The notes: generated from the letters alone by a model not told the origin. Positions 1-6,440 are shown, counted from the stretch's first letter. The stretch: DNA of 14,186 bases from Candidatus Omnitrophica bacterium 4484_49 (GCA_002085265.1 NATI01000010.1:1-14186); one strand, 5' to 3'. Program-made: numbers and translations.

Positions 1-1
1 A

Positions 2-136
2 GCACTTGATCAGTTGCAGTTGATTCTTTCGTTTGTTGCTGATGATAACCAGAGATACTTTATGAAATTTGTGGAAAAAATTGGCAAAAAAGAAGAATTG
101 GAAAGGCTTTACCATCTACTGAATAAGCAGCTCTAA
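2..136 (+). CDS. C-terminal end of an unrecognised protein (partial)
   Basis: An open frame enters from the left edge and ends at the TAA at 134-136. It gives 44 residues starting ALDQLQLILS and ending YHLLNKQL. The segment is rich in charged and leucine residues and looks helical. It shows no motif I recognise, so no function is offered. It counts as coding because the frame is open from the window edge, stops cleanly just before a strong terminator-like hairpin, and reads as ordinary soluble protein. The start codon lies outside the window. I am moderately sure it is a real gene end. Confidence 0.55.
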   Translation, partial: ALDQLQLILSFVADDNQRYFMKFVEKIGKKEELERLYHLLNKQL

Positions 137-157
137 CTCCTTGGTTCCCAACCACAA

Positions 158-186
158 CCCCTGTCCACCTCGTAGGTGGACAGGGG
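158..186. terminator. Strong hairpin between convergent genes, probable terminator
   Basis: CCCCTGTCCACCT (158-170) and AGGTGGACAGGGG (174-186) are perfect complements around a 3-nt loop, giving a 13-bp stem. It lies between the stop of the left-edge gene (136) and the stop of the minus-strand tauE-like gene (188). A bidirectional terminator is the natural reading. Neither side has a good run of T, so termination may be weak or factor-assisted. The structure is visible; the function is inferred from position. Confidence 0.65.
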
Positions 187-187
187 G

Positions 188-550
188 TTATTTAGCCAGA
201 AGCATTTTGAAACTTACAATCAGTAAATAGATTCCAAATAATCTTTTAAGAATTACACCTGGAATTTCTACTGCTACTTTTGCTCCTGCAAGCCCTCCTA
301 TAAAAAACCCCAGACAGATAAACACCGCTGTTTTTAGGTCCACATATCCTGCTCGGTAATATGTGAGGGCTGCCAGCAGTCCTATAGGGGGAACCATCAG
401 AGCCAGCGTTGTTCCCTGGGCTAAATGCTGAGAGAATTTTAGTAGGTAAATCAACGCTGGAATTATCACCACTGCTCCTCCAATTCCCAGAATCCCACTT
501 AAAGTCCCAGCGATAAGTCCGATCCCCAGACAGGTAATTATGTAATTCAT
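188..550 (-). CDS. Half-size TauE/SafE family (TSUP) membrane protein
   Basis: This 120-aa protein has about four hydrophobic segments. It carries the hallmark of the TauE/SafE (DUF81, sulfite/anion exporter) family near the N-terminus: GILGIGGAVVIIPAL at residues 19-33. This is followed by GTTLALMVPPIGLLAALTYY and GYVD (46-71) and a glycine-rich helix GFFIGGLAGAKVA (81-93). Full members are about 250 aa with two such halves, so this corresponds to one half and would need to dimerise. The start is the ATG at 550-548, preceded by a strong AGGAGG site. The longer frame running upstream into smc is not real. The substrate cannot be told; the family exports sulfite, sulfonates or other anions. 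It diverges from smc and converges on the left-edge gene. Confidence 0.85.
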   Translation of the reverse strand: MNYIITCLGIGLIAGTLSGILGIGGAVVIIPALIYLLKFSQHLAQGTTLALMVPPIGLLAALTYYRAGYVDLKTAVFICLGFFIGGLAGAKVAVEIPGVILKRLFGIYLLIVSFKMLLAK

Positions 551-570
551 GGTTTCCTCCTTTCTTATAA

Positions 571-599
571 TTGAAATATCTTCAGATTTATTATATGCT
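571..599 (+). promoter_or_regulatory. smc promoter, probably giving a leaderless mRNA
   Basis: TTGAAA (571-576) and TATGCT (594-599) are separated by 17 nt. The -10 box ends 6 nt before the smc ATG at 606, so transcription would begin at or within a base or two of the start codon. No Shine-Dalgarno sequence precedes the ATG. The boxes are seen; the transcription start is inferred. Confidence 0.5.
590..595 (-). promoter_or_regulatory. Possible -10 box of the tauE-like gene
   Basis: On the minus strand a perfect TATAAT occupies 595-590, with a weak TTTTAA -35 candidate at 618-613 (17-nt spacing). It would give a leader of roughly 30 nt containing the AGGAGG site of the 550 start. It overlaps the -10 box proposed for smc (594-599), so the two divergent promoters may compete for polymerase. 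Confidence 0.4.
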
Positions 600-605
600 A
601 TAACT

Positions 606-3600
606 ATGCTACTTAAAAGATTAGAAATTTTTGGGTTTAAATCCTTTGCCGATAAGACAGTTCTGGAATTCGAGGAGGGAATCACGGCCATAGTCGGCCC
701 TAATGGTTGCGGGAAGAGCAATATTGTGGATGCCATAAAGTGGGTTTTGGGAGAGCAGAGTGCCAGGGAATTACGAGGTTCCAGTATGGAAGATGTGATT
801 TTCAGTGGGACTTCGTACAGAGAAAGAGTAAATTTTGCCGAAGTGTCCTTAGTTATTTCCAACGAGGATGGTAAACTGCCCATAGAGTTTACCGAGGTGA
901 CAATTACCAGAAGGTTGTTCCGGAGCGGGGAGAGTGAATATCTGATAAACAAGACACCTGTGAGGTTAAAGGATATTCAGGAATTGATAGCAGGGACAGG
1001 TATAGGGACCAAGGCCTACTCATTAATGGAACAGGGAAAAATTGACCTCGTGTTGAGTTCTAAACCTGAAGAGCGAAGATTTATATTTGAGGAAGCAAGT
1101 GGAATTACCAGGTTTAAAGCCAAAAAAAAGGAAGCGTTGCGAAAACTGGAACATACCGAGAGTAATCTTCTCCGCGTCTCGGATATTATAAATGAGCTTA
1201 GAAGACAGATATCTTCTCTGGAAAGATTGGCCAGGAAGGCGGAGAGGTATAAAGTATTGTATGAAGAATTGAAACTGAAGGAGACCAGACTCGCAGGGGC
1301 AGAGATAAAGCGGGCGAAGGATGTGGTGGATAATTATTCCCGCCTCAAACATACACTGGAAGAGGAGATAATTGCTCTCGGGAAAGAGCTGGAATTAGAA
1401 GAGGAGAATAGCCGTCGATTGCGAGAGGAGATAGCCTCTCTTTCCCAGCAGTTGGGAGAAGATGAGAGCAGAATCCAGGGATTTAAATCTCGCCTTAATA
1501 TGTGTCAGGAGAAGATGGAATGGAATCAGAAAAGTATAGAAGAACTGGATGAGAGATTGAAATCTCTGGAGATGGAAATACAGGAGGTGGAGAGGCAATA
1601 CGAGGATATACAGGAAAGAATCAGGTCTGCTGAGAATGAACAGAAATCTTTTGATATTGAGGAGGAGAAACTTAACCACGAGATTCAGGACATCGCTTCT
1701 GAAATAAAAAAGATGGAAGAACTGGAGAGTCACTATCAAAAGCAGATAAAGGAAGGGAAGGAGCAGGTTCTGAGTCTCAATTATCAACTGACGCGTAAGA
1801 GAAATCTTCTCCTGGAACTGGAAGGAGAGTTGAAGTCTCTTTCCAGCCGTGCCCAGCGGTTGAGAGAGGAAAAGCAGGATTTATTGCAAAAGATAGATGA
1901 ATGTCAGGAAAAAATTTCCCATATCCAGCCCGAGATAGATGAAAAAAGAGCAGAATACACCCGGTTACAGGAAGAAATCAGACAGTTATCAGCCACAGAG
2001 AATGAGATGAGCGTTCAACTGGAATCTCTATCCCAGAAAATCGCTGAGGTTGCAAAGGAAATTGCCAGCGTGGAGAGCAGACTTTCCTCCTGGCGGGAGA
2101 TATTATCTCAGAATCTGGGTTATTCTCAGGCTCTGATTGCCGTGGAGAAAGAATTTTCTGCTCCGGGAGTTATGGGAAATATTTCGGAGTTAATTTCCAC
2201 TTCGCCGGATAAGGTTAATATAATGGAACTGGGACTGAAAGAGCACTTTAATTCCCTGGTGGTGAAAAATCGAGAGACCGCTGAGAGAGTTCTGGAATTT
2301 TTGAGAAAGAAAGGCCTCTGGGACTTAAGGATTATAATTCTGGAGGAATTAGAGGACAGCGATGCTCGAGAACTGGAAGGTGCTCAGCCCTTGAGTGGCT
2401 TTATGAACCTTAATCCAGAAGTGGAGAAATTGAGAGCACTTTTGAAAGATGTGTATCTGGTAACTGATTTTAGGAAAGCGCAGGAGTTAAGTCAGAGATA
2501 TTCAGAATGTAAATTTGTATGTTCTGATAATATCAGGATTGAAAGGGGTAAAATTACCCTGGGATTTGACCCTGAGAAAGACCTGGGATATTTAGATAGA
2601 GAAGGAAAGATTGCCAGGGCTGAAGAGGAACTTAAACAACTTCAGAATCAGGTAAACCTCTTAGAAGAGGAACGGGAGGGAATCAAGATTCAATTACAGG
2701 ATGTAAGCCGGAAGAGAGAAAGCGACGAGGAGAAGTTGCGTGATATAGGTCTGGGAATCGCCTCGTTGAGTAAAACTCTGGAAAGTCAGAATGAGACTAA
2801 AAATACTCTGACCGCTGATCTCCAGGTGGTTGAGGTTGACCTTGAGGAAGTATTGCGGGAAAGGGAGAAACTGGAGGAGAGAAGAACTGGTCTGAAGGCA
2901 GAAATCGAAAGTATGGAAGCCGAACTTTCCGAGGTTGAATCCAGCATAAAATCCGGAGAACAGGAAGTGGAAAAAGCACGGGATACCCGTCATAAATTGT
3001 CCCTCTCCCAGAGAGAGTTGCTTACAAAATTGGAAGCATTAGATGAAAGTAAGAATAAGTTTCAGAGATGGCTGGATTCACTGGCTGTGGAGAGAGAGAA
3101 CCTCCTCCGCACCCTGGAGAAAAGAAAGATGGAATATCAGGAGGATGGGAAGAGAAAGGGCTCACTCCTTCAGGAAATAGAGGTTATGGAAGAAGAGATT
3201 GCCCAGCTTGAGGAGAAAATTTTAACTGAAGAGCAAACTCTGGAAGATAAAAAACAAACATACCAGCAGATGAGAGCAGATTTTGAAAAAGCAGAGGATA
3301 AACTGATGGAAATCAGAAACCGTCACAGTGAAAAGAAGGATGAACTGCATTCTTTAGAATTGCGGGTCAGTGACCAGGAGCATATTATAAGGTCTATCCG
3401 GGAAAGGATTTATCAGCGATATGGTGTGTCTGAAATCCCGGAGGAGGGTATTTCTTCGGAGGAAGAGGGACAGCTGAAGCAGGAAGTGGAAGAACTGAAA
3501 TTAAAACTGGAGAAGATGGGTGAGGTAAATTTAGTTGCCATTGAAGAGCATAAAAGACTCCAGGAAAGGCTGAGTTTTCTGGAAAGTCAGCAGAAAGATT

Positions 3601-4124
3601 TAACAGAGGCTAAGGATTCACTATTATCAGCCATTCGTAAGATAAATCGTACAACGCGTGAAATGTTCTCTCAGACCTTTCAGGATATTCGCACTGCATT
3701 CAAGGAGATTTTTCCCCGACTTTTTGGAGGCGGGGATTCTGATTTGATACTGGAGGAGGGAGATTGTCTGGAGGCTGGAATTGAGATTTTAGCCCGTCCG
3801 CCAGGCAAGAAACTCCAGAGTGTGAGTTTGCTTTCTGGAGGAGAGAAGGCGTTGACGGCTCTTTCTCTGCTGTTTGCGATTTTCAAGGTTAAACCCTCTC
3901 CGTTCTGTATTCTGGATGAGGTTGATGCTCCTCTGGATGAGTCTAACATTGACAGGTTCCGGAAACTTCTGGAAGAATTTGCAGCCGATAGTCAGTTTCT
4001 GGTCATCACTCACAATAAGAGAACGATCTCCACAGCGGATGTAATTTACGGGATAACCATGGAGAATACAGGAGTATCAAAAATCGTATCTGTAAAGTTT
4101 CAGAAAGAAGAGGTAAAGAGTTAA
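606..4124 (+). CDS. smc: Chromosome segregation ATPase SMC
   Basis: This 1172-aa protein is full length for a bacterial SMC, the core of the condensin complex that compacts and segregates the chromosome. The N-terminal head opens MLLKRLEIFGFKSFADK and has Walker A GPNGCGKSN at 31-39 and the Q-loop region MEQGKID near 141-147. Long coiled coils (about 170-500 and 670-1010) flank a hinge (about 504-665) that contains GVMGNISELI from 521. The C-terminal head has the ABC signature LSGGEK at 1076-1081 and Walker B CILDEVDAPLDE, with D1104 and E1105. The start at 606 matches the family N-terminus; an in-frame ATG at 549 would add 19 unconserved residues. No scpA or scpB is in the window. The gene ends 1 nt from the convergent cyclase gene. 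Confidence 0.97.
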   Translation: MLLKRLEIFGFKSFADKTVLEFEEGITAIVGPNGCGKSNIVDAIKWVLGEQSARELRGSSMEDVIFSGTSYRERVNFAEVSLVISNEDGKLPIEFTEVTITRRLFRSGESEYLINKTPVRLKDIQELIAGTGIGTKAYSLMEQGKIDLVLSSKPEERRFIFEEASGITRFKAKKKEALRKLEHTESNLLRVSDIINELRRQISSLERLARKAERYKVLYEELKLKETRLAGAEIKRAKDVVDNYSRLKHTLEEEIIALGKELELEEENSRRLREEIASLSQQLGEDESRIQGFKSRLNMCQEKMEWNQKSIEELDERLKSLEMEIQEVERQYEDIQERIRSAENEQKSFDIEEEKLNHEIQDIASEIKKMEELESHYQKQIKEGKEQVLSLNYQLTRKRNLLLELEGELKSLSSRAQRLREEKQDLLQKIDECQEKISHIQPEIDEKRAEYTRLQEEIRQLSATENEMSVQLESLSQKIAEVAKEIASVESRLSSWREILSQNLGYSQALIAVEKEFSAPGVMGNISELISTSPDKVNIMELGLKEHFNSLVVKNRETAERVLEFLRKKGLWDLRIIILEELEDSDARELEGAQPLSGFMNLNPEVEKLRALLKDVYLVTDFRKAQELSQRYSECKFVCSDNIRIERGKITLGFDPEKDLGYLDREGKIARAEEELKQLQNQVNLLEEEREGIKIQLQDVSRKRESDEEKLRDIGLGIASLSKTLESQNETKNTLTADLQVVEVDLEEVLREREKLEERRTGLKAEIESMEAELSEVESSIKSGEQEVEKARDTRHKLSLSQRELLTKLEALDESKNKFQRWLDSLAVERENLLRTLEKRKMEYQEDGKRKGSLLQEIEVMEEEIAQLEEKILTEEQTLEDKKQTYQQMRADFEKAEDKLMEIRNRHSEKKDELHSLELRVSDQEHIIRSIRERIYQRYGVSEIPEEGISSEEEGQLKQEVEELKLKLEKMGEVNLVAIEEHKRLQERLSFLESQQKDLTEAKDSLLSAIRKINRTTREMFSQTFQDIRTAFKEIFPRLFGGGDSDLILEEGDCLEAGIEILARPPGKKLQSVSLLSGGEKALTALSLLFAIFKVKPSPFCILDEVDAPLDESNIDRFRKLLEEFAADSQFLVITHNKRTISTADVIYGITMENTGVSKIVSVKFQKEEVKS

Positions 4125-4125
4125 A

Positions 4126-5310
4126 TCACCTCACCCCCAGGTATATTGAATATACCACCACCTGGTTTTTCCCTTTGTTCTTGGCAGTAAATAATGCCAG
4201 GTCTGCTTTCTGAATCAGCTCTTTTTTCTCTTCGGCATCTTCTGGAAAAGTGGCAATACCCATGCTTACGGTTATCGCTCCTTGAGGTTGGATTTCTTTA
4301 TTTTTGAACGGATAATCTGAAATTCGCTTCCTTAGCCGCTCCCCTATTATCCGGGCTTCCTCCTTGGAAGTATTGGGGAGGATGAGTGCAAATTCCTCAC
4401 CCCCATACCGGGCGGGTATATCCTGCTTTCTGCAGGAGTTTTTCACTATATCTGCGATTTTCTTTATTACTTCATCACCGGCAGGATGTCCTAAATTGTC
4501 ATTGTAGTTTTTGAAGTTATCTATATCTATCATTATCAATGACAGGGAGCGATCGTTTTCTTTGGCTTCTTTAAGTTTTTCTTCCAGAAGGTATTGAAAT
4601 CTCCCGTGGTTGTATATCCCGGTAAGAGAATCTGTATAGGAGAGATGCAGGGTCTGATGATAGAGTTTGGAATTTTCAATTGCCAACCCGGCATGATTGG
4701 CAAACATCGTGAGTAGTTTTATATCCTCTTTGGTTATCGGTTTTCTGGAATATATGTTATCCGCAAATATAACCCCGATAACTTTATTCTTTGCTTTTAA
4801 GGGAGCAATTACAAAATAATCAGCCTTGAGGATATCTATGACCAGGTCGTTAATTTTTGACCTTACTTCGCCATCCAGGACCTCTATGGGCATTCCCTCC
4901 ATTGCTGCCAGAGCCAGAATTCCTCCGTCGTCGCGTAAGGGGATTTTTATACTTTTTACAAGTTGATCAAGTTGAGAGGGATTACTTCTGAACTCCTCAT
5001 AGCAGGATATCAAATCTTCCAGAGTCATTCTTTCAGCATCTATTTCTGACCATATCTTTCCGGCTTCTTCTGCTGACCCTGGCCCGATGGCTATTTTGCC
5101 TTCCAGACAATTTTCGTCTTCATTTACCAGAAACAGTAAAGCACGGTTGAAACCCAGCCCAGCATGAGCAGTGATAGCAGTTAGAATGATGTAAAGGATT
5201 TTATCAAGGTCAAGGGTGGTTCGCATGGCATTGGAGACCTCGTATAAGAGAGAAAGTTCGGTCTCCAGGCGCTTGAGTTTCCTTTTGTAGGAATTGATAT
5301 CTTCTTCCAT
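4126..5310 (-). CDS. GAF-GGDEF diguanylate cyclase
   Basis: This is a soluble 394-aa protein with no membrane segment. A short N-terminal helix (about 1-30) leads into a GAF-type sensory domain (about 30-212). The GGDEF catalytic domain (about 225-390) makes cyclic di-GMP from two GTP. It opens with DSLTGIYN (D227), has metal-binding IDIDNFKNYND (262-271), and has an intact GGEEF active site at 303-307. An RxxD inhibitory I-site (R294, D297) sits five residues before it, so product feedback is likely. The ligand of the GAF domain cannot be read from sequence. The start ATG at 5310 has no Shine-Dalgarno site but follows an extended -10 promoter by 8 nt. The stop lies 1 nt from that of smc. Confidence 0.93.
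   Translation of the reverse strand: MEEDINSYKRKLKRLETELSLLYEVSNAMRTTLDLDKILYIILTAITAHAGLGFNRALLFLVNEDENCLEGKIAIGPGSAEEAGKIWSEIDAERMTLEDLISCYEEFRSNPSQLDQLVKSIKIPLRDDGGILALAAMEGMPIEVLDGEVRSKINDLVIDILKADYFVIAPLKAKNKVIGVIFADNIYSRKPITKEDIKLLTMFANHAGLAIENSKLYHQTLHLSYTDSLTGIYNHGRFQYLLEEKLKEAKENDRSLSLIMIDIDNFKNYNDNLGHPAGDEVIKKIADIVKNSCRKQDIPARYGGEEFALILPNTSKEEARIIGERLRKRISDYPFKNKEIQPQGAITVSMGIATFPEDAEEKKELIQKADLALFTAKNKGKNQVVVYSIYLGVR
4137..4170 (+). terminator. smc terminator inside the 3' end of the cyclase gene
   Basis: CCAGGT (4137-4142) pairs with ACCTGG (4160-4165), which is followed directly by TTTTT (4166-4170). The loop carries an internal palindrome, GGTATATT-g-AATATACC (4140-4156), that could form an alternative stem. 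It lies 13 nt past the smc stop and within the last codons of the opposing gene. It reads as a rho-independent terminator for smc. Confidence 0.55.
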
Positions 5311-5318
5311 CGAATTTA

Positions 5319-5327
5319 ATTATACCA
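5319..5327 (-). promoter_or_regulatory. Extended -10 promoter of the cyclase gene
   Basis: On the minus strand TGG-TATAAT reads from 5327 to 5319, an extended -10 with a perfect hexamer. The hexamer ends 8 nt before the ATG at 5310, which predicts a leaderless transcript. No convincing -35 box is visible, as is usual for extended -10 promoters. Confidence 0.55.
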
Positions 5328-5340
5328 TATTCGGTGTGAA

Positions 5341-5510
5341 AATTCCCATTCCAGCATTGATAATTGATAGTGTCAATAACTTTTCGTAAAATTGCTTATC
5401 CCCTTTCTTTGTAAATTTCCTCCTCCCCTGCCTCTCCGGCGGGCCAGGCTATCAAACTCGCCGTTTTCAAATAGCCAGATATAAATAGCTCTAAATGTCT
5501 CTGATTATCT
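5341..5510. other. Intergenic stretch with no recognised gene
   Basis: Between the cyclase promoter and the repeat pair I see no gene with a start and ribosome-binding site. A GC-rich patch (about 5428-5450, containing CCGGCGGGCC) stands out against the AT-rich surroundings. A 6-bp inverted pair GGCTAT/ATAGCC flanks the stretch that contains CTCGCCGTTTTC. These may be worn repeat sequence. I cannot assign them. Confidence 0.4.
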
Positions 5511-5580
5511 GTTCAGAGCTTAGCTTCGAACAAAGATGGGTGGATGCGTGATTAGATTTGTTCAGAGCTTAGCTTCGAAC
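5511..5580. repeat. Paired 21-nt palindromic repeat element, copy 1
   Basis: Two identical 21-nt units lie at 5511-5531 and 5560-5580. Each begins GTTCAGAGCT and ends AGCTTCGAAC, with one T between the two halves. Each unit is an imperfect palindrome: GTTC pairs with GAAC and AGC with GCT around a TTA loop. The 28-nt spacer (5532-5559) is almost the same as the spacer in copy 2 at 9678-9747 (26 of 28 identical), so the whole 70-nt block is the repeated unit. A 7-bp direct repeat TCTGATT flanks it at 5500-5506 and 5585-5591. The layout resembles paired REP/BIME-type intergenic elements. The family is not one I can name. Confidence 0.85.
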
Positions 5581-5793
5581 AGTTTCTGATTTAAGGTTAG
5601 GAGGTTTAGAGGCTGGCTTTCTTATAAGGTTCTGTAAATCATTATTGCAGGAATTTCTTCTTAAGGCGTAAGGTCTGTCTGTAGATTAATCCAAGTAGTT
5701 GAGAATCTTCTTTTATTTTTAGGCTTCCTTTAATACCTGATGAAAGATTTCATACCTTTTCATCTCCACCTCCGTAAGAATGAATCTCTCCAT
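5581..5793 (-). pseudogene. Frameshifted N-terminal relic of a transposase (ISNCY-like helix-turn-helix)
   Basis: From the ATG at 5793 the minus strand encodes 24 residues, MERFILTEVEMKRYEIFHQVL and on to KEA, then a stop at 5721-5719. In the next frame (5722-5642) it continues as KIKEDSQLLGLIYRQTLRLKKKF. In a third frame (5643-5581) it reads NDLQNLIRKPASKPPNLKSET. Joined, the pieces follow the usual N-terminus of ISNCY-type transposases: an MKRYE start, a helix-turn-helix of the form EASQLLGLSYRQxLRLKKRF, then a GLxxLxRKxxxKPPN linker. The rest of the transposase is missing, and the relic stops exactly at the repeat block ending at 5580. Two frameshifts and the truncation make it non-functional. 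The family assignment is from remembered patterns. Confidence 0.7.
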
Positions 5794-5799
5794 ATTACA

Positions 5800-5831
5800 C
5801 CTCCTGCTACATTTTTAAACTCAGCAGGAGG
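5800..5831 (-). promoter_or_regulatory. Hairpin that sequesters the relic's ribosome-binding site
   Basis: CCTCCTGCT (5800-5808) and AGCAGGAGG (5823-5831) are perfect 9-bp complements around a 14-nt loop. On the minus strand the 3' arm contains AGGAGG (5805-5800), placed 6 nt before the relic ATG at 5793. In mRNA the site would be paired. Such hairpins are known in insertion sequences as a guard against translation from outside transcripts. Structure is seen; role is inferred. Confidence 0.6.
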
Positions 5832-5840
5832 ATTATAACA
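5832..5840 (-). promoter_or_regulatory. Extended -10 promoter of the transposase relic
   Basis: Minus-strand TGT-TATAAT runs from 5840 to 5832, a perfect extended -10. Transcription would begin near 5825, inside the 5' arm of the hairpin described at 5800-5831. It overlaps at base 5840 the odd palindrome AAATGT-g-ACATTT (5840-5852). That palindrome could be part of the old element's end or an operator. Confidence 0.45.
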
Positions 5841-5883
5841 AATGTGACATTTTAAATCAGTAACCACTCCAGCATTCTATTTC

Positions 5884-5912
5884 TTGACTGAAATATGCTA
5901 TTCTGTTAACAT
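5884..5912 (+). promoter_or_regulatory. Promoter of the DUF4870/radical SAM/Nudix operon
   Basis: TTGACT (5884-5889) is followed after 17 nt by TAACAT (5907-5912), which is preceded by TGT as in an extended -10. The predicted start near 5919 gives a leader of about 14 nt that holds the AGGAGG site at 5922-5927. The -35 is close to consensus. Confidence 0.55.
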
Positions 5913-5932
5913 TTATGCAAAAGGAGGAAAAA

Positions 5933-6265
5933 ATGGAAGAGAAGTTTCTGGATGTAGATAAAGAGATTATGGAAGGGAAACCGTTTGCGTTACTGGCGTA
6001 TATTTCCATATTGTGTTTTGTTCCTTTATTTCTGAAGAAGGACAATAGGTTTGCTTTTTTCCATGCCAAGCAGGGCCTGGTTCTGTTTATAGGGGAAGTG
6101 TTGACCGCCATCCTTTCGGTGATACCATTTTTTGGGCTCATTATAAAATTTCTGGGTATCGCTTTATTCAGTATTCTCTCCGCTGTGGGTATAATTCAAG
6201 TTCTGATGGGGCAATACTGGAAAATGCCTTATGTGTACCCAATTGCTGAGAAGATAAATATATAA
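5933..6265 (+). CDS. DUF4870/Tic20-like small membrane protein
   Basis: This 110-aa protein has two to three hydrophobic segments (about 17-35, 45-70 and 72-92). It matches the DUF4870/Tic20-like pattern: LAYISILCFVPLFLKKDNRF, then FFHAKQGLVLFIGEV, and a C-terminal turn MGQYWKMPYVYPIAEKI. The molecular function of the family is unknown. The start is the ATG at 5933, placed 5 nt after AGGAGG (5922-5927). The upstream in-frame ATG at 5915 lies before that site and would add six residues, so it is rejected. It is the first gene of an apparent operon, with 1 nt to the next gene. Confidence 0.82.
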   Translation: MEEKFLDVDKEIMEGKPFALLAYISILCFVPLFLKKDNRFAFFHAKQGLVLFIGEVLTAILSVIPFFGLIIKFLGIALFSILSAVGIIQVLMGQYWKMPYVYPIAEKINI

Positions 6266-6266
6266 C

Positions 6267-6434
6267 ATGCTTCACGTAGTTCTGTTAATCTGGGTGGGAA
6301 TTCTACTTCTTGTGGGGGCGATAATTACTGGGATTCGGTCTATAGGTAATTATCATATCTGGCTGGAGTTTGCCAATATAATTTTACTCATCGCTATTGC
6401 TATCTCTCTTCTACACATTGCCAGACGTTCTTAA
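6267..6434 (+). CDS. 55-aa two-helix membrane protein
   Basis: This short frame runs from an ATG 1 nt after the DUF4870 stop to a TAA, giving 55 residues. Two strongly hydrophobic helices are clear: residues 3-20 (LLIWVGILLLVGAIITG) and 36-49 (ANIILLIAIAISLL). A short polar loop, RSIGNYHIWLEF, joins them, and the tail ARRS is basic. The positive-charge pattern does not fix topology with confidence. No Shine-Dalgarno site is visible; the tight spacing suggests translational coupling. It ends 6 nt before the radical SAM gene. I recognise no family. The compact fit between two genes and the clean membrane pattern argue that it is real. Confidence 0.65.
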   Translation: MLHVVLLIWVGILLLVGAIITGIRSIGNYHIWLEFANIILLIAIAISLLHIARRS

Positions 6435-6440
6435 AGTTAA

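Noticed and set aside
549..605. Upstream ATG at 549 as the smc start
   Set aside because: It would add 19 residues before the conserved MLLKRLEIFGFKSF start, and it overlaps the start and ribosome-binding site of the divergent gene.
551..952. Longer version of the tauE-like protein starting inside smc
   Set aside because: The extra N-terminal region is the antisense of smc codons and has no membrane character. The ATG at 550 has a perfect AGGAGG site.
1023..4013. Minus-strand frames inside smc (for example 1023-1352, 1395-1787, 2694-2993, 3680-3949)
   Set aside because: They are antisense shadows of the coiled-coil and head regions, with no ribosome-binding sites and phenylalanine/leucine-rich content typical of antisense to Glu/Lys codons.
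5341..5506. Open minus-strand frame between the cyclase promoter and the repeat (about 50 codons)
   Set aside because: It has no start codon with a ribosome-binding site. It does not resemble the continuation of the transposase relic, and its Arg/Gly-rich part comes from a GC-rich patch.
5511..5580. CRISPR-like array (two 21-nt repeats with a 28-nt spacer)
   Set aside because: Only two units are present, and the spacer is nearly identical in the second copy at 9678-9747, unlike acquired spacers. There are no cas genes. The whole block is the repeated unit.
5511..5580. tRNA-like T-loop (TTCGAA inside the repeat)
   Set aside because: The GTTCGAA string on the minus strand recalls a tRNA T-arm, but no acceptor stem, anticodon arm or D-arm can be built around it.
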